DNA of 64,000 nucleotides from JABFRG01 sp046351415 (GTDB lineage Bacteria; Myxococcota_A; Polyangia; Polyangiales; Polyangiaceae). The notes below the pieces were generated by a model. It searched no databases. It saw nothing but the letters and a program-made list of their open reading frames with translations, and was not told the DNA's origin. The stretch is from assembly GCA_046351415.1 (NCBI GenBank), contig JAXLYO010000011.1, positions 62,001 through 126,000 of the forward strand, read 5' to 3'. Below, in pieces: positions 24,137-33,562 of this stretch (its first letter is position 1; every line of letters starts with the position of its first letter). The translations under genes and the position numbers were made by a program.

Positions 24137-25746
24137 AGCTCCGGTTTTCCTCCATCCTGTCGTCCCTCTTCGTGCTCACGCCTGCCGCCGTCGCGTGGGG
24201 TCAGGCCGCTCCGTCGAAAGCCGAAGCGCCGAAAGCCGACGCACCGAAGGTCGAGGGTCAACCGGCTGCGCCCTCCGCGCCACCGCCGAAACCCGAAAAC
24301 CCGCCTCCGCCGCCCGCGGATGGCTCGCTCGTCGCTCCTATTTCTGGACCTCCCACGTTCCGGCAAGAGGGGAAAGCCCCCGAGGCGCCTCATACGGTCG
24401 ACGGAGCCAACGAGACGTACCCCGCGGGCAAGTTCGAGTTCGGCTCCTACGGTCGCGTGCGCATCGCGAGCGATCTTCGCGGCGGCACGGGCAGAGTGAC
24501 GAATGTCGCGGCCTTCGGTCCCCGCACGGACGAAGAGAGCTACAGCGAGTTCGAGCTTCGTCGCGAAGACAAGTGGAAGCCGAACCTTTCGACGCGCATC
24601 GTCACGACGCTTGCCCTCTTTCCGCCGTTCTTCCACTTCACGGGCAAGGCGATGCAGAACATCGCGCTCCGCAACCTCTACGCGCAAGCGAGCTATGGCG
24701 ACTACACGTTCTGGGTCGGCTCGCGTATGTACCGCGGCGACGACATTTACTTGCTCAACTGGTGGCCGCTCGACAACCAGAACACCGTCGGCGGCGGTAT
24801 CAGCGTCAAGCTACCGAAGGACACAGTTGCGGCCTTCCACGTCGGCATGCAGCGCCTCGACGTCCCTCAGCAAACGCAGGTCGTCCAAGACGTCGCGCCA
24901 TTCGGATTCGGTGCGACCGACGTTCTCAGGCTCGATCGCCCGCGCATGGTCGAGACGCTCAAACTCACGCACTACCTTCGTAACAGCAAGGGCCGCACGC
25001 TTTTTCCCGGCAACGACAAGACGGGCTTCAAGGTCATCTTGTACGGCGAGGCGCACCAGATCGCAGCAGGTGTCCAGCGCGATACCGTCACGAACAAGGA
25101 CAAGTCCTTGCCGGACGACTATGGCTTCGTCGTAGGCGGGCAGCTCGGGTATTGGACGGGTGTTCGCGATGGGTTCATCCATCTCTTCGCGCGTCATGCT
25201 CGCGGCATCGCCGCCTATGACCCGCTCGCCTCTCCTACGACCTTCGCGAACGACATGACCACGGCCGGCGCGAGCGATACGCTCCTGGCAACCGGCGGCA
25301 ACCTCGAGAGTGAGTGGGTCGGTGTCCAATGGGGCGCGTACATGCGCATGTTTCGCGACGCTTCGGAAGGGAGCACGTCGCGCGAGCGCTACGATGAGGG
25401 CTCTGTCGTGGTCCGTCCCAACTTCTTCTTCCACGACCACTTCGGCCTGTCCCTCGAAGGAAGCTACCAACGTCGTCGCTACGCTCTCGCAGACCCGGAA
25501 GCCATCGCGGGCGGAGGCGGCGCGCTCACCGCGGGCGTCACGAAGTTCGGCGTGATCCCGTTCTTCTCCCCAGCGGGGCGCGGTTCCTTTCGTCGCCCGC
25601 AATTCAGGCTGTTTTACCTTCTCTCGCTGCGCGACTCCGGCGCGAGGCAGCTCTACGCCAAGGAAGACGTGTTCTCGCAGCGCGAGGTCGAGCACTTCCT
25701 CGGTCTCGGTGTCGAATGGTGGTTCAACACGACGTCGTACCCATGA
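24133..25746 (+). CDS. Maltoporin-like outer-membrane carbohydrate porin
   Basis: 537 residues; GTG start overlapping the preceding stop; signal peptide ending VAWGQA, then a Pro/Ala-rich linker. From FEFGSYGRVRIASDLRG on, the protein is an alternating beta-barrel with LamB-like features: YWVG-type strands (FWVGSRMYRGDDIYLLNWW, GGGISVKLP) and a C-terminal aromatic-rich strand GLGVEWWFN. In the family, trimeric barrels pass maltodextrins along an aromatic slide. Its position inside the amylase operon strongly supports uptake of glucan fragments across the outer membrane. The next GH13 gene overlaps its stop (ATGA). Confidence 0.8.
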   Translation: MKLRFSSILSSLFVLTPAAVAWGQAAPSKAEAPKADAPKVEGQPAAPSAPPPKPENPPPPPADGSLVAPISGPPTFRQEGKAPEAPHTVDGANETYPAGKFEFGSYGRVRIASDLRGGTGRVTNVAAFGPRTDEESYSEFELRREDKWKPNLSTRIVTTLALFPPFFHFTGKAMQNIALRNLYAQASYGDYTFWVGSRMYRGDDIYLLNWWPLDNQNTVGGGISVKLPKDTVAAFHVGMQRLDVPQQTQVVQDVAPFGFGATDVLRLDRPRMVETLKLTHYLRNSKGRTLFPGNDKTGFKVILYGEAHQIAAGVQRDTVTNKDKSLPDDYGFVVGGQLGYWTGVRDGFIHLFARHARGIAAYDPLASPTTFANDMTTAGASDTLLATGGNLESEWVGVQWGAYMRMFRDASEGSTSRERYDEGSVVVRPNFFFHDHFGLSLEGSYQRRRYALADPEAIAGGGGALTAGVTKFGVIPFFSPAGRGSFRRPQFRLFYLLSLRDSGARQLYAKEDVFSQREVEHFLGLGVEWWFNTTSYP

Positions 25747-27566
25747 AGAAGCGCACCCTTTCCCCCCGCCCATCGCTTTTGGCGCGTGCACTGTCCCCAG
25801 TGCTCGCCGTGCTTGCAGCGTCCGCGTGCGTGAGCCTTCCCGAAGAGGGAGACCCCGTGGTTCTCTCGACGCACGTGGGCGACTGGCGCGACGAAGTCAT
25901 CTACCAAGTTCTCGTCGACCGTTTCGCCAACGGTGACATCAACAACGACTACCAGGTGAAACCCGGTGCCCTCGCACGCTACCAAGGTGGCGATTGGAAG
26001 GGCATGGAGGATCACCTCGATTACATCCAGTCGCTCGGTGTAACGACGCTCTGGATCTCACCTGTCGTGCGCAATGTCGAGACGGACGCAGACGTCGATG
26101 GCTACCACGGCTACTGGGCCCAAGACCTCACGCAGACGAACCCGCACTTCGGCGACATCGTGTCGCTGCGTTCGATGATTCGTGCTGCACACGCGCTCAA
26201 GATGAAGGTCGTGCTCGACATCGTGACGAACCACATGGGGCAAGTGTTCTTCTACGACATGAACCTCAACGGCACCCCGGACATCTACATCGGCGGAACG
26301 GGTACCACGTCGCCGGTCACGCGCGTGTCCGAGTTCGACCCCGATTGGGACTTCCGCGGCGTGCAAGCAGCGACGTCGCTCGGCCTCGCAGGTCGCGCGC
26401 CCATCGTGTTCATCCAAGACCCGAAGATTCAGCGCATCCCTGCGGCGCCTGGCATTCTCGGCACCGCCCGTGGTTACCACGGCTTCGGCCGCATCTTGAA
26501 CTACGACGAGGAGAAGCAGACGCGCCTCGGCGACTTCCCGGGCGGCTTGAAAGACGTCGCCACCGAGCTCCCTGAAGTGCGCGCGACTATGGTCGATGCT
26601 TACGCCAAGTGGGTCGAACTCGCCGACTTCGACGGCTTCCGAATCGACACGGTGAAGCACGTCGAACACGAGTTCTGGAAGGTGTTCTCGGCGGGCATTC
26701 GCGCACGCCTCGACCGCCAGGGGAAGAAGAAGTTCCTCATGTTCGGAGAGGCCTTCGACGGAAACGATCAGCTGCTCGGCAGCTACACACAACCCGGCGA
26801 GCTCGATAGCGTCTTCTACTTCTCCCAGCACTATCAGGTGTATCGCGATATCTTCCAGTACGCGCACGACCCGACGAAACAGAAGGGCACCTCGCAGATC
26901 AAAGAACTCTGGGAAAGTCGTGCGAAGAACTGGTCCGGCGAGCCGCAGCAGCTCGGCGTCGGCATCGCACCCGCGAAGATGCCGGTGAACTTCATGGACA
27001 ATCACGACGTATCGCGCTTCCTCTTCGAGGCGAAGAACGACGTCGCGGCGCTGCGCAATGCGCTCACGCTGCTGCTCACCGAAGAGGGCATTCCGTGCAT
27101 CTATTACGGCACCGAACTCGACTTCCGGGGCGGCAACGACCCGGCAAATCGTGAAGTGCTTTGGGAGAAGGGCTTTGCGACCTCGGGCGATACATTCCGT
27201 CACATCGCGAAGCTCAATCGCATTCGGAGAGCACTTCCAGCGCTTCGACGTGGCGACACCGCAGTCGTATGGTCCACCAAGAACGTCGCCGATGAGCAGG
27301 ACGCGGGCATGTTCGCGTTCGAACGCACAGGCGGTGACGCAGGCTCGGACTACGCGCTCGTCGTCATGAATACGAACGCGAAGAAGGAGAGCAGCACTGC
27401 CAATGCAGGCGTCGTCATGCAGACGACGAAGCCCAGCACGAAGTTCGTCGATGTACTCAACCCCGGAGGAAAGACCTTCGAGAGCGACGGCGACGGCCGT
27501 GTCGAGGTGGCGGTCCCTGCGCAGTCGTCGGTCATTCTGGTTCCCGAAGGCACGAAGGTTCCTTGA
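25743..27566 (+). CDS. GH13 alpha-amylase-family lipoprotein
   Basis: 607 residues from ATG 25743 inside the previous stop. The lipobox is LAASAC. It has no CBM48; the barrel starts almost at once (VIYQVLVDRFANGD). Motifs: LDIVTNHMG, GFRIDTVKH with D302, LMFGEAFDG with E336, and MDNHDVSRF with D422. A long domain B (YDMNLNGTPDIYIGGTG ...) replaces the four-Cys insertion of the other lipoproteins. Such compact cyclomaltodextrinase or maltogenic-like members act on short dextrins; that specificity is inferred. It is the fourth GH13 lipoprotein in the cluster. Confidence 0.9.
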   Translation: MKKRTLSPRPSLLARALSPVLAVLAASACVSLPEEGDPVVLSTHVGDWRDEVIYQVLVDRFANGDINNDYQVKPGALARYQGGDWKGMEDHLDYIQSLGVTTLWISPVVRNVETDADVDGYHGYWAQDLTQTNPHFGDIVSLRSMIRAAHALKMKVVLDIVTNHMGQVFFYDMNLNGTPDIYIGGTGTTSPVTRVSEFDPDWDFRGVQAATSLGLAGRAPIVFIQDPKIQRIPAAPGILGTARGYHGFGRILNYDEEKQTRLGDFPGGLKDVATELPEVRATMVDAYAKWVELADFDGFRIDTVKHVEHEFWKVFSAGIRARLDRQGKKKFLMFGEAFDGNDQLLGSYTQPGELDSVFYFSQHYQVYRDIFQYAHDPTKQKGTSQIKELWESRAKNWSGEPQQLGVGIAPAKMPVNFMDNHDVSRFLFEAKNDVAALRNALTLLLTEEGIPCIYYGTELDFRGGNDPANREVLWEKGFATSGDTFRHIAKLNRIRRALPALRRGDTAVVWSTKNVADEQDAGMFAFERTGGDAGSDYALVVMNTNAKKESSTANAGVVMQTTKPSTKFVDVLNPGGKTFESDGDGRVEVAVPAQSSVILVPEGTKVP

Positions 27567-28285
27567 TGCTTCACGCCCAGCGCGTGGGTACGAGGGCTTT
27601 GCGCGTGGCCTGCGTGGGAATCACCATGTCCGTGTTTGCAGCCTGTGGTCCTTCGTTGCTCGCGCCTGCATCGCCAGAGACTCGAGCTTCTTCGACATCG
27701 GCAGCTCCCGCAGAGCCCGTGGTCGTGCCATCGCCAGCGCCTGCTGAAACGAACGGCGCGCCGCCGCCCGCGCAACCTGCGCCGCCCACGAGCGCGCCGA
27801 CGAACGTGCCCTTTGCTTCCCGCGAGGAAAGTGGTGAAGGCATGGGTGGGCTTGGTGAAGGCTCGAGCTTGTCGTTGTCCGATGGACGATTGGGCACCGG
27901 AGACCCCGTTCCGCCGGGTGCTGTGCGCTTTCCGCCTCCCGACCTTCGAGAGGTGTCCTTGCGTGTGACAGGGCCGCTCGATCCGGTGGTCGTACGGCGC
28001 CTTCTTCGGCAGCGCTTTGCTCAGTTCCGAGCGTGTTACACGATGGGGTGGCAGAAGAACCCCAAGCTGCGAGGTGAGGCGACGACCCGCTTCACAATCG
28101 AGAAGGACGGCGTTGTCACGAACGTGACGGAGGTGAAGTCGACCCTTCCGGACAAGGACGTCATGGCGTGCGTGCAACGAAGTTATCGACGCGCTGCCTT
28201 TCCGATGCCCGCCGGTGCTCGGGTCGAGGTCGTGCACGTTGTCTCGTTTGCGCCTCCGGCCGCAAAGGTCCCCGGAAAGCAATAG
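27566..28285 (+). CDS. AgmX/PglI-type TonB-like lipoprotein
   Basis: 239 residues; ATG 27566 shares a base with the previous stop (TGATG), and a TTG at 27563 is also possible. The lipobox is VFAAC. A long Pro/Ala-rich linker leads to a C-terminal domain of about 100 residues typical of myxobacterial AgmX/PglI proteins: RRLLRQRFAQFRACYTMG and MACVQRSYRRAAFP, with paired cysteines and the 'G.v..rFtI..dG.V..v' pattern seen in TonB C-terminal-like folds. It is the last gene of the operon. The role is unclear; it may be an envelope-spanning or energising accessory. Confidence 0.75.
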   Translation: MLHAQRVGTRALRVACVGITMSVFAACGPSLLAPASPETRASSTSAAPAEPVVVPSPAPAETNGAPPPAQPAPPTSAPTNVPFASREESGEGMGGLGEGSSLSLSDGRLGTGDPVPPGAVRFPPPDLREVSLRVTGPLDPVVVRRLLRQRFAQFRACYTMGWQKNPKLRGEATTRFTIEKDGVVTNVTEVKSTLPDKDVMACVQRSYRRAAFPMPAGARVEVVHVVSFAPPAAKVPGKQ

Positions 28286-28306
28286 CTTCGCTCGAGAGAA
28301 GAACCC

Positions 28307-29152
28307 TTATCCCTTCACGCCGCCCGCGGTGACGCCGCTCACGAGCTCGCGCTGCAAGAAGTAGAAGAGGATCATGACGGGCACGCTCACGAGCAGTGCG
28401 CCCGCGGCGAACACGCCCCATGCGGCGCTGTGCTCGCCGACGTAGCCTTGCAAGACGACGGGTAGCGTAAAAGCAGTCTTCTTCGACAAGATGGTGGCTG
28501 CGAGCACGAACTCGTTCCAAGCGCTCATGAAGGCAAAGAGGGCCGTCACCGCAATCGCGGGGCGCGCCGTCGGCAAGATGACTTTGACGAATCCTTGGAA
28601 GCGCGTGGCTCCATCGACCCACGCGGCCTCCTCGAGCTCGATCGGAATGCCTTCGATGGCACCGCGAAGTTGGAAGATGGCAAAGGGCACGGAGGTGGTC
28701 GCGTACACCAAGACGAGACCCGTGCGTGTATCGAGGAGGTGGAGCACCTCGAGCAAAAGATAGAGAGGAAGAGCCGCGGCGACGGCCGGAAACATCTGTG
28801 TCGCGAGCAGCGTACGTGTACCAGCTTCCTTCCCCGGGAACCGCATACGGGCAAGCGCGTAGGCTGCGGGCGTCGCGACCGCCACCGAGAGCAGCGCCGT
28901 TGCCGCGGATACGAGGAGAGAGTTCCCGAGCTGACCCAAGAACAGCGAGGTGCCACCGGCCTCTCCGGCGCCCACGAGCAGCCGATAGTTCTGGAGTGAT
29001 ACGTCGCGAGGAACGGGCAGTGCGGTAGCGGACGTCAGGTCGGGCGACTTCGAGAACGCGAGGGTGATGAGCCAAAGAAGAGGGTAGACCGCGAACACGA
29101 CAGCCGCGATGAGTACGGCGTGAACGAAGAGCGACTCGAGCTTTCGCATCAT
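28307..29152 (-). CDS. malG: Maltodextrin-type ABC importer, inner-membrane permease (MalG-like)
   Basis: 281 residues with six predicted transmembrane segments. The cytoplasmic EAA loop, EEAAWVDGATRFQGFVKVILP, marks it as a binding-protein-dependent ABC permease of the MalG group. It is last in a minus-strand operon malK - SBP/permease fusion - malG and overlaps the fusion gene by 4 bp. It converges on the amylase operon (22 bp between stops). A maltodextrin substrate is inferred from the neighbouring glucan-degrading genes. Confidence 0.85.
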   Translation of the reverse strand: MMRKLESLFVHAVLIAAVVFAVYPLLWLITLAFSKSPDLTSATALPVPRDVSLQNYRLLVGAGEAGGTSLFLGQLGNSLLVSAATALLSVAVATPAAYALARMRFPGKEAGTRTLLATQMFPAVAAALPLYLLLEVLHLLDTRTGLVLVYATTSVPFAIFQLRGAIEGIPIELEEAAWVDGATRFQGFVKVILPTARPAIAVTALFAFMSAWNEFVLAATILSKKTAFTLPVVLQGYVGEHSAAWGVFAAGALLVSVPVMILFYFLQRELVSGVTAGGVKG

Positions 29153-31401
29153 GGCGTTCCACCCATGACCGCCGGGGCGTTTTCGGCACTCGCCGCCGGT
29201 GGCAACGCGCGACGCTTGGTGATGGCCCGGAAGAGCGCGGTCAGGAGCCGGCCACCTCCGAACAGAAGCACGAAGATGAGGACGCTGTACGCTGCGGCAT
29301 ACCCGTACTGAGCTTCACGCGTGAAGGCCCAGCGATACGCTTCGCTCACGAGGATGTCGGTCGTCTCGTCAGGCTCACCGCCCGACACGAGGAAGACGAC
29401 ATTGAACATATTGAAGGTCCAGACGGCACCGAGCGAAACCGAAGGCAGGAGCGCCGGCCGCAGAAGCGGAAGTACGATGTATCGAACGCGCTGCCATCGC
29501 GTGGCGCCATCGATCTCCGCCGCTTCGAGGACGTCTTTCGAGATGGATGTAATGGCGCCCATGGTGACCACCATCATGAACGGAAAGCCGAGCCAAACGT
29601 TCGTGAGCACGTTGGCCGTAAAGGCGGTCGAGAACTTCGAAAACCACGCAATGGGCTCTACGTGAAGGAGCGAAAGGATTGCGTTGATAGCGCCATACTG
29701 CCGATGGAACATGCCCTTCCACGAGAGCGCTGTGATGTACGAAGGCACCGCCCACGGAAGAACCAAGAGGACGCGGTAGAGAGGCTTCCCGAAGAGCTTC
29801 TGGCGCGAGAGCAAGAGACCCAGCCCCACGCCGAGGAGACAGTGGAACGCTACGTTGACGACTGTCCACAGGATCGTGACGAGTAGCGTGAGGTAGAACG
29901 ACCCGTGACCCAAGAGATCGCCACCTCGCGCCGTGAGAATCGAGATGTAGTTCGAGAGTCCGCCGTATTCGGGGTTCGTTTTGGATCCGACGAAGAGCGA
30001 TGTGACCGCACCAGCCCCGAGCGGCAAGATGACCAGGACGAGTACGGTGAGCGCTGCGAGCGAAACGTAGCCATACGCGCTTGCGTTCTGCTTCACTTCT
30101 TGGCGGAAGGCGGGCTCCTTTGCCTTCCGGACCGCGCGTACAGCCATGTAGAGCGCGAGCACCCCGACTACCACCAAGAGCATGACGGGCGACTTCGGGG
30201 GCGGCGGTCGTTGCGTGAGATCGCGAAAGCGAGCGGCTGCGAGGACGAGCGCATCGTGAGGTGTTTGGCTTCCGCGAAGAACACTGCGAAGAGCCTGCCC
30301 CGCGGGGCCCCACGTCGACCTCATTTCGGGGGAGGTGGGAAGAGGAACGGCATTCTCGGCGGCGCGCCTAAAGCCATTGCGAATCGGATCCGTGTCTTCT
30401 GTCGTACGCTCGGGAATGACTTGGCCGCCCATCTCGGCGCGAAGCTTGATGGAAGTGCTGCTCGTTCCGAGCCACCGAGCGAACTTTCGCACGGGTTCTT
30501 TCTGCACGCCGCTCGGCGTCAGCATGGCAGCGTCGACCGTGAGAAACGAACGCATCTCTCCGTTCGTGGCCGACAGCTTGGGCAGAGGAACCACGCGCAC
30601 GGGAAAGTTCGGGTGCACGTCGGCCAAGAACCACGGCCCCGAAATGACGGCGCGCGCTTTACCGCTCGTGAAAAGTTGCGCGACCAACGCTCCGTCGGCG
30701 TCGGCGGGGATGTAGCCTGCATCGGTCCAGGCTTTCGCGAGGCGCAGGGATTCCTCTGCGCCCGCGCCTTCCATCCCGAAGGTCGCGTCCGGATTGAGCA
30801 TCGTCCCGCCGCACGCGTGCAGCAGTGGCGCATGAACGAAAGCACTCGAACCTTCGTATGCGAGCGGGTAGATGCCCGCCGCTTCACCGGTCTTTGGAGC
30901 GAGGAAGAGGTCCTCGAGGCGCAGCGGGGTCACCGAGAGTTGCTCGTTCAAGATGAGAGCGAGTGCCTTGGCGGCGAGCGGTACGCCATGCGGGAGACCG
31001 TTCACGTCCATCGCCTTCAAGGCAGACTGGGAGAAACGAAGTTCGTCGGCAGGGGAAAGGGTTTCCCCAACGGGCGCGACCATGTGGAGGCGCGCGTAGG
31101 ACCCGAGCCGCTCGTGCGCATCGATGAAGAGGTCTGGTCCGTGGCCATGCGGAATGGCTGCTTCGAGCTTGCTCGCGTAGGCCGCGAATGGCACGCGAAG
31201 GACGTCGATGGGCTCGCCGGTTTCCTTCTCGTAGGCGCGCGCAGCGTCCTCCAGGGCCTTGGCTTCATCACCGCGATACGCGTGCCACAGCACGATACGT
31301 TCGGGCTCTTTCGTACAGCCGAAGGACATACCGAAGAAGAGAAGAAGAAGCAGGGACGCTACGGTGGAGAGCGCCCGCCGGAGCGCTCTTTCAAGAAGCA
31401 T
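29149..31401 (-). CDS. Fused substrate-binding protein and MalF-like ABC permease
   Basis: 750 residues. Residues 1-29 are a lipoprotein-like signal (lipobox SFGC). Residues about 33-395 are a type-1 sugar-binding protein (ERIVLWHAYRGDEAKALE, then HGHGPDLFIDAHERLG, ISGPWF). A transmembrane segment at about 406-422 and a basic linker lead into a full permease domain (about 445-730) with the EAA loop LEAAEIDGATRWQRVRYIVLP. In E. coli these are separate MalE and MalF proteins; here one chain supplies both, so each importer carries its own tethered binding domain. There is no frameshift or break in the sequence. Overlaps with malK (11 bp) and malG (4 bp) indicate coupled translation. Confidence 0.88.
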   Translation of the reverse strand: MLLERALRRALSTVASLLLLLFFGMSFGCTKEPERIVLWHAYRGDEAKALEDAARAYEKETGEPIDVLRVPFAAYASKLEAAIPHGHGPDLFIDAHERLGSYARLHMVAPVGETLSPADELRFSQSALKAMDVNGLPHGVPLAAKALALILNEQLSVTPLRLEDLFLAPKTGEAAGIYPLAYEGSSAFVHAPLLHACGGTMLNPDATFGMEGAGAEESLRLAKAWTDAGYIPADADGALVAQLFTSGKARAVISGPWFLADVHPNFPVRVVPLPKLSATNGEMRSFLTVDAAMLTPSGVQKEPVRKFARWLGTSSTSIKLRAEMGGQVIPERTTEDTDPIRNGFRRAAENAVPLPTSPEMRSTWGPAGQALRSVLRGSQTPHDALVLAAARFRDLTQRPPPPKSPVMLLVVVGVLALYMAVRAVRKAKEPAFRQEVKQNASAYGYVSLAALTVLVLVILPLGAGAVTSLFVGSKTNPEYGGLSNYISILTARGGDLLGHGSFYLTLLVTILWTVVNVAFHCLLGVGLGLLLSRQKLFGKPLYRVLLVLPWAVPSYITALSWKGMFHRQYGAINAILSLLHVEPIAWFSKFSTAFTANVLTNVWLGFPFMMVVTMGAITSISKDVLEAAEIDGATRWQRVRYIVLPLLRPALLPSVSLGAVWTFNMFNVVFLVSGGEPDETTDILVSEAYRWAFTREAQYGYAAAYSVLIFVLLFGGGRLLTALFRAITKRRALPPAASAENAPAVMGGTP

Positions 31402-32518
31402 CGAGCGACTGCTCCGTACGTCGATCGAAGAGCATGAGTTGTGTGGGCGCCACCACGAGCTCGACTTCGCTTCCCTTGACGACCGAGCGGGCGCGCTGCA
31501 CGCCGGCGCCGGAAATCACCGCTGCAGACCCCGCGGTGCCATAGACGAACGCCTCCGATCCCAGGATTTCGACGACATCGACCGTCAGCTTGCCCACGGT
31601 CCTTGCGCTACCATCGGACGTCGAGCTTCCTTCGTCGTCTCCGCGAGGGCGCAGGTCTTGCGGGCGAACCCCGACGGTGACCGCCTTGCCGTTCTCGAGG
31701 TCGCGGAACCTGCCGGAAGGGAGGGGGAATCGAAACGTGTCGCCTTCGGCAAACCAGTACCCGCCTTCGACGGCGAGGGTGCACTCGAAAAAGTTGGTGC
31801 GCGGCGACCCTACGAATGCGGCGACGAATTTGCTGCGGGGGCGCTCGTAGACATCGAGCGGAGCACCCTTCTGTTCGACGACACCACCGCGGAGAACCCA
31901 GAGTGTGTCGGCGAGGGTCATGGCCTCTGTCTGGTCGTGTGTAACATACAAGCTCGTGGCCCCGAGCTTGTCGTGCAGCTTGCGGATCTCGACGCGCACT
32001 TCTGCGCGCAGAGCGGCATCGAGGTTCGACAGCGGTTCGTCGAAGAGGTAGAGGTTCGCCCGCCGCACCAGCACTCGACCCATCGCGACGCGCTGGCGCT
32101 GACCGCCGGAAAGCTCCTTCGGGAGGCGCCCGAGCAGAGGTCCGAGGCCGAGCATGTCACTCGCCTCTTTGACACGGGCCTCGATGGTCGCCCTGTCTGT
32201 TCCGCGCAGTTCGAGCCCGAACGCAAGGTTCTGACGAACGGTGAGGTGCGGATAGAGCGCGTAGCTCTGGAACACCATCGCCACGTTGCGCTCCCGGGGT
32301 GGCAAATGCGTGACGAACTTTCCGGCCAGTTCGATGGTGCCTTGGTCGACGTCTTCGAGGCCCGCGACGCTTCGGAGAAGGGTGCTCTTGCCGCAGCCGC
32401 TGGGGCCGACCAGCACGGCAAACTCGCCCTCCGAAATCTCGAGATCGACGCCCTTCAGTACGGACGTCTCGCCATACTTCTTCATCACGCCGCGTGTTCG
32501 GCAGCGAATTTCGCTCAT
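31391..32518 (-). CDS. malK: ABC importer ATPase, MalK/UgpC type
   Basis: 375 residues. Walker A GPSGCGKST (38-46), Q-loop MVFQSYALYP, signature LSGGQ (136-140), Walker B LYLFDE (156-161) and switch His in YVTHDQTEA are all intact. The C-terminal part (after about 235) is the OB-fold regulatory domain of the MalK/UgpC group (VGVRPQDLRP). It energises the importer formed by the following two genes. It is first gene of the operon; the upstream gap is about 70 bp to a hypothetical gene on the same strand. Confidence 0.92.
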   Translation of the reverse strand: MSEIRCRTRGVMKKYGETSVLKGVDLEISEGEFAVLVGPSGCGKSTLLRSVAGLEDVDQGTIELAGKFVTHLPPRERNVAMVFQSYALYPHLTVRQNLAFGLELRGTDRATIEARVKEASDMLGLGPLLGRLPKELSGGQRQRVAMGRVLVRRANLYLFDEPLSNLDAALRAEVRVEIRKLHDKLGATSLYVTHDQTEAMTLADTLWVLRGGVVEQKGAPLDVYERPRSKFVAAFVGSPRTNFFECTLAVEGGYWFAEGDTFRFPLPSGRFRDLENGKAVTVGVRPQDLRPRGDDEGSSTSDGSARTVGKLTVDVVEILGSEAFVYGTAGSAAVISGAGVQRARSVVKGSEVELVVAPTQLMLFDRRTEQSLDAS

Positions 32519-32590
32519 GAGAAGGCCTCGACGCTTACCATCGGTCGGCGGCGAGCGTAGTACAGGCCGGGCTTTCTCGCACGAATCATG

Positions 32591-33502
32591 TCAGGCGAAA
32601 GGTCGTAGATATCGCTCGGCGTGGAGGCGCTCGCGGAGTAGCCGCAGGACTTCGAACGTGCGGCCGTGGGGCGGGCCATGGCACGTGGCCCAGCCATGGA
32701 GGACGTCGATGCGCACTTCGTCGACGCGACTAGCGCGCAGGATGCACTGACGGAGCGCTGCGTCGAAGACCTCTCGGGCGAAATCGGCATCGCACGAGAC
32801 AGCAAAGAGCTCGTCGAAGGGCTCGTCGCCAGTGAGCACCCGCGGAAAGCCCCAAGCATCGAGCCACCCATCGAAGGTCCCTCGAGGTTTGACGTGGAGC
32901 TGGGGCGCGCCGACCGGCGCCGAGACACTGGTCGAGAGCATCAGAACTTCATGGCTGTCGCGTGCGAGGTTCTCGAGGAATGGAATGCGGTAGATGAGGC
33001 CGTCGTGATCGACGAGCACGAGGAGTTGCCCTCGATGTTCGCGAACCACGACGCGCGATCCATGGGGCGCCTCGCTCTGGATGCGCTGGAGTTGTTCGAC
33101 TTGGACTTCGCGAACGAGGCTGCGGAGAAAGCGCTCTGCGATGGGCAAAGGCTGACGCAACCGCTCGAGGACGACGGCGATGGGCTCTCCGGTTGCCTCG
33201 CCTTCGGGATGGGGCGGAACGAACGCGCCGCTCGCCTCGGCATGCATGGCGAGCTCCACTTCACGATCGAAGGCGGCGAGCGCGTCTTCGTAGGCGGCGG
33301 CGATGGCCACGAGCTCGTCGAGAGAACTCGACTCCGAGGGCAAAAGCGGTGGCTTTCCGAGTCGCGTGAGCTGCCTCGCCAGCTGCGAGGCGTTCGGGAG
33401 GCGCCAAAACGCCGGGAGGACGCGCTCCTTCCGCCGCTCGAGCTCCTCGGACAGTTCCGTGACGCGCGCCCGAGCAGGGTCCAAGTTGTCCCGGTACCCC
33501 AT
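32591..33502 (-). CDS. Hypothetical protein, coiled-coil N-terminus
   Basis: 303 residues from ATG 33502 (MGYRDNLDPARARV); longer open frame upstream overlaps the divergent cytochrome gene and is unlikely. Residues 10-100 are charged helices (VTELSEELERRKERVL; AYEDALAAFDREVELAMHAE). The remainder is mixed alpha/beta with HGSRVVVREHRGQLLVLVDHDG. No family is recognised. It could be the first gene of the ABC operon, since only 72 bp separate it from malK, but its function is not evident. Confidence 0.6.
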   Translation of the reverse strand: MGYRDNLDPARARVTELSEELERRKERVLPAFWRLPNASQLARQLTRLGKPPLLPSESSSLDELVAIAAAYEDALAAFDREVELAMHAEASGAFVPPHPEGEATGEPIAVVLERLRQPLPIAERFLRSLVREVQVEQLQRIQSEAPHGSRVVVREHRGQLLVLVDHDGLIYRIPFLENLARDSHEVLMLSTSVSAPVGAPQLHVKPRGTFDGWLDAWGFPRVLTGDEPFDELFAVSCDADFAREVFDAALRQCILRASRVDEVRIDVLHGWATCHGPPHGRTFEVLRLLRERLHAERYLRPFA

Positions 33503-33562
33503 CGCGTGCGAGTTTAATACGGCCTGGCGAAATGCGCACCTCTTGCTACGTTTCGTGCCACG

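Noticed and set aside
28286..28306. Bidirectional terminator between the convergent amylase and ABC operons
   Set aside because: Only 21 bp lie between the stops and no stem followed by a T-run is seen.
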